From positions 1-35,034 of the forward strand of contig CAMDGP010000001.1 in NCBI GenBank assembly GCA_945897765.1: a stretch of 35,034 nucleotides of DNA, in the 5' to 3' direction. The notes below the pieces were generated by a model, which was not told the origin of the DNA, made no database searches, and saw only the letters and a program-made list of their open reading frames with translations. The translations under genes and the position numbers were made by a program. This DNA is from Chitinophaga pinensis. Lineage in GTDB: Bacteria; Bacteroidota; Bacteroidia; Flavobacteriales_D; Crocinitomicaceae. Within the stretch, counting starts at the first letter, position 1. Every line of letters begins with the position of its first letter. Positions 33,897 through 35,034 of this stretch are shown here, piece after piece.

Positions 33897-34450
33897 ATAT
33901 TATTTTAGGTTCAAATTCTCCGCGAAGAAAGGAATTATTAGCAGCTTTAGGTTTTGAATTTACCACATTAAACCCCGACATAGACGAAAGTTTTTCTGAT
34001 GAAATTCCAGTAGAAAAAGTTGCAGAATACCTTGCCGAACAGAAAGCAAAAGCACTGGAAAATCAACTTCAAAAAGACGATTTATTGATTTGTTCAGATA
34101 CAGTTGTGATTATCAACAATGAAATTTTAGGAAAACCAACTGACGCACAAAACGCTTTTGAAATCTTGAGACAACTTTCTGGAAATACGCACAAAGTAAC
34201 TACAGGTGTAGCCCTTAAATCAAATAATAAAACAACCATCTTTTCGGCTGAAACAATCGTAAGTTTTACAGATTTAAGCGATGAAAAAATTCGATTTTAC
34301 ATAGATAAGTTTCAACCGTTCGATAAAGCCGGTTCTTATGGAATTCAAGATTGGATTGGATTAATTGGCGTTAAAAAAATAGAAGGTTCTTATACGAATG
34401 TGATGGGTTTGCCGACTTGTGAGCTGTATGAAGCGATTTTGAATTTTTGA
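33893..34450 (+). CDS. maf: Maf-family nucleoside triphosphate pyrophosphatase
   Basis: The start at ATG 33893, overlapping the UbiA stop, gives 185 residues beginning MNIILGSNSPRRKELL, the diagnostic Maf opening. A longer in-frame start would run into the UbiA gene. Other motifs are the catalytic Asp in CSDTVV (residue 69), LGKP at 79-82, the HKVTTGV strand and FDKAGSYGIQDW. The KAGxYGIQ form points to the dTTP/UTP pyrophosphatase (YhdE-like) subgroup, which removes non-canonical or excess nucleotides in the cytoplasm. Confidence 0.93.
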   Translation: MNIILGSNSPRRKELLAALGFEFTTLNPDIDESFSDEIPVEKVAEYLAEQKAKALENQLQKDDLLICSDTVVIINNEILGKPTDAQNAFEILRQLSGNTHKVTTGVALKSNNKTTIFSAETIVSFTDLSDEKIRFYIDKFQPFDKAGSYGIQDWIGLIGVKKIEGSYTNVMGLPTCELYEAILNF

Positions 34451-34655
34451 ATTGTGAAGACCTAATGTTTAATTTGATTTCAAGAAAAAACCATTCAATA
34501 CTGCTCCGATTTGAAATTGTAATTTCAGTTTAAAAAAAGCGATTTATACATATAACCCTTGTTTTTGAGATTTATTAATTCATTATTTTCAACTAGCCGA
34601 ACAAAACGAAAAACAACTGCTACTAAAAACTTTATATTTCTCATCCAAACTAAAT
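34451..34655. other. AT-rich gap after maf
   Basis: I see no ORF of note, hairpin terminator, promoter box or RNA gene in this stretch. Confidence 0.4.
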
Positions 34656-34796
34656 CTAATCATACGGCAATTCTCTTGAAAAATCGTTGATTTCGTTTAT
34701 GTCTTCCCACGATAGTCCGTTTAATAAATCCACTTCGCCATCAGGGGAAATTAGAAATTGAAATGACTTTTCATAAGAACTGCATGCAGACACACT
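34656..34796 (-). pseudogene. 5'-truncated coding remnant, C-terminal ~46 residues of an unknown protein
   Basis: On the minus strand, an open frame from 34796 to the TAG at 34656-34658 encodes a well-composed C-terminal segment, including FQFLISPDGEVDLLNGLSWE and ending SRELPYD. It has no ATG start and is blocked upstream by TAA at 34797-34799. The composition looks like real protein rather than chance, but I do not recognise the family. It meets the opposite-strand WG-repeat remnant at about 34777-34796. Confidence 0.45.
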
Positions 34797-35034
34797 TTAC
34801 GGAGGTTTTGAAAAACCCGTTTTTGGTTTAATTCCTTTTAGAAATCATCCAAATTATCATTTCAACGAGAGTAAAGAATACGTTCACGACGAAATGAAGT
34901 ATGGTTTCATGGATTTAACAGGTAAAGTCATTATAAAACCGAGTTATGAACGCTATCAAATTCCCAATCCAAAGAAAGAAGAAATCCTCTTGATAGATGG
35001 AAATACGGTTACCAAAATCAACCGTAGAGGTGAG
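34777..35034 (+). pseudogene. WG-repeat protein fragment, no usable start, running off the window end
   Basis: The plus frame is open from 34777 (after TAA at 34774-34776) to the window edge, 86 codons. It contains KYGFMDLTGKVIIKPSYERY, a clear WG-repeat (beta-rep) unit of the form YGFxDxxGKxxIxPxY. The first ATG in frame is at 34894, inside that unit, so the natural N-terminus is missing. The preceding residues (LYGGFEKPVFGLIPF) look like part of an earlier unit. WG-repeat proteins are widespread Bacteroidota proteins of unclear function. It may be a decayed gene, or have a frameshifted start further upstream. Confidence 0.55.

Noticed and set aside
34451..34655. Small gene or RNA in the gap after maf
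   Set aside because: Stops occur often in all frames and no stable fold or promoter box was visible.

Overview
The window is low-GC DNA with the features of a Bacteroidota genome, most likely order Flavobacteriales and possibly a Crocinitomicaceae/Fluviicola-like lineage (the family-level guess is weak). Support: two proteins end in type IX secretion (T9SS) type A sorting domains; two TonB-dependent receptors begin with carboxypeptidase-regulatory-like domains; an OmpA lipoprotein has the domain order of the T9SS protein PorE; and several starts are preceded by the Bacteroidota -7 box TAnnTTTG. I see no rRNA, tRNA, CRISPR array, phage or intact insertion sequence.

Layout. 1-1066: end of a GNAT acetyltransferase and a SAM methyltransferase. 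1135-1311: a promoter and signal peptide leading into a gene that breaks after 49 codons. 1433-5875: a very AT-rich glycan block. It holds a flippase-like LPG-synthase-TM protein split by an in-frame TGA, a DPM1-like glycosyltransferase translationally coupled to it, and on the other strand a GT-C-like membrane protein with a hexapeptide acyltransferase. 5904-13385: one giant T9SS-exported protein (2493 aa) built from three ~702-residue copies of a ConA/LamG plus Ig/PKD module. 13593-15515: a serine beta-lactamase-fold protein carrying a GH3 C-terminal-like domain but no GH3 barrel.

15689-18686 (minus strand) looks like a metal-acquisition locus: a His/Cys-rich exported peptide, a receptor with a ZnuD-like His motif, and a His/Cys-rich lipoprotein. 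18738-24554 (minus) is a housekeeping row: guaB, two parvulin-type periplasmic foldases and a MoxR ATPase. 24701-26817 (plus) holds a small exported protein, a repeat-bearing gap, and a DUF4389/DUF805 membrane pair whose unrelated proteins share a C-terminal tail; a terminator follows. 26868-30228 (minus) is a T9SS-exported PCMD-domain protein with its TonB receptor. 30325-34450 (plus) is queE, a PorE-like lipoprotein, a UbiA prenyltransferase and a Maf pyrophosphatase, the last three joined by ATGA overlaps. 34656-35034 holds two 5'-truncated coding remnants head to head.

Most genes are recognisable families. The best candidates for something less described are the compact metal locus, the polyprenyl-sugar gene set beside a giant T9SS cargo rich in D-S/T-X motifs, and the shared-tail DUF4389/DUF805 pair. 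Several gene remnants (49-codon exported stub, split flippase, barrel-less GH3 fusion, terminal fragments) suggest an actively eroding region.
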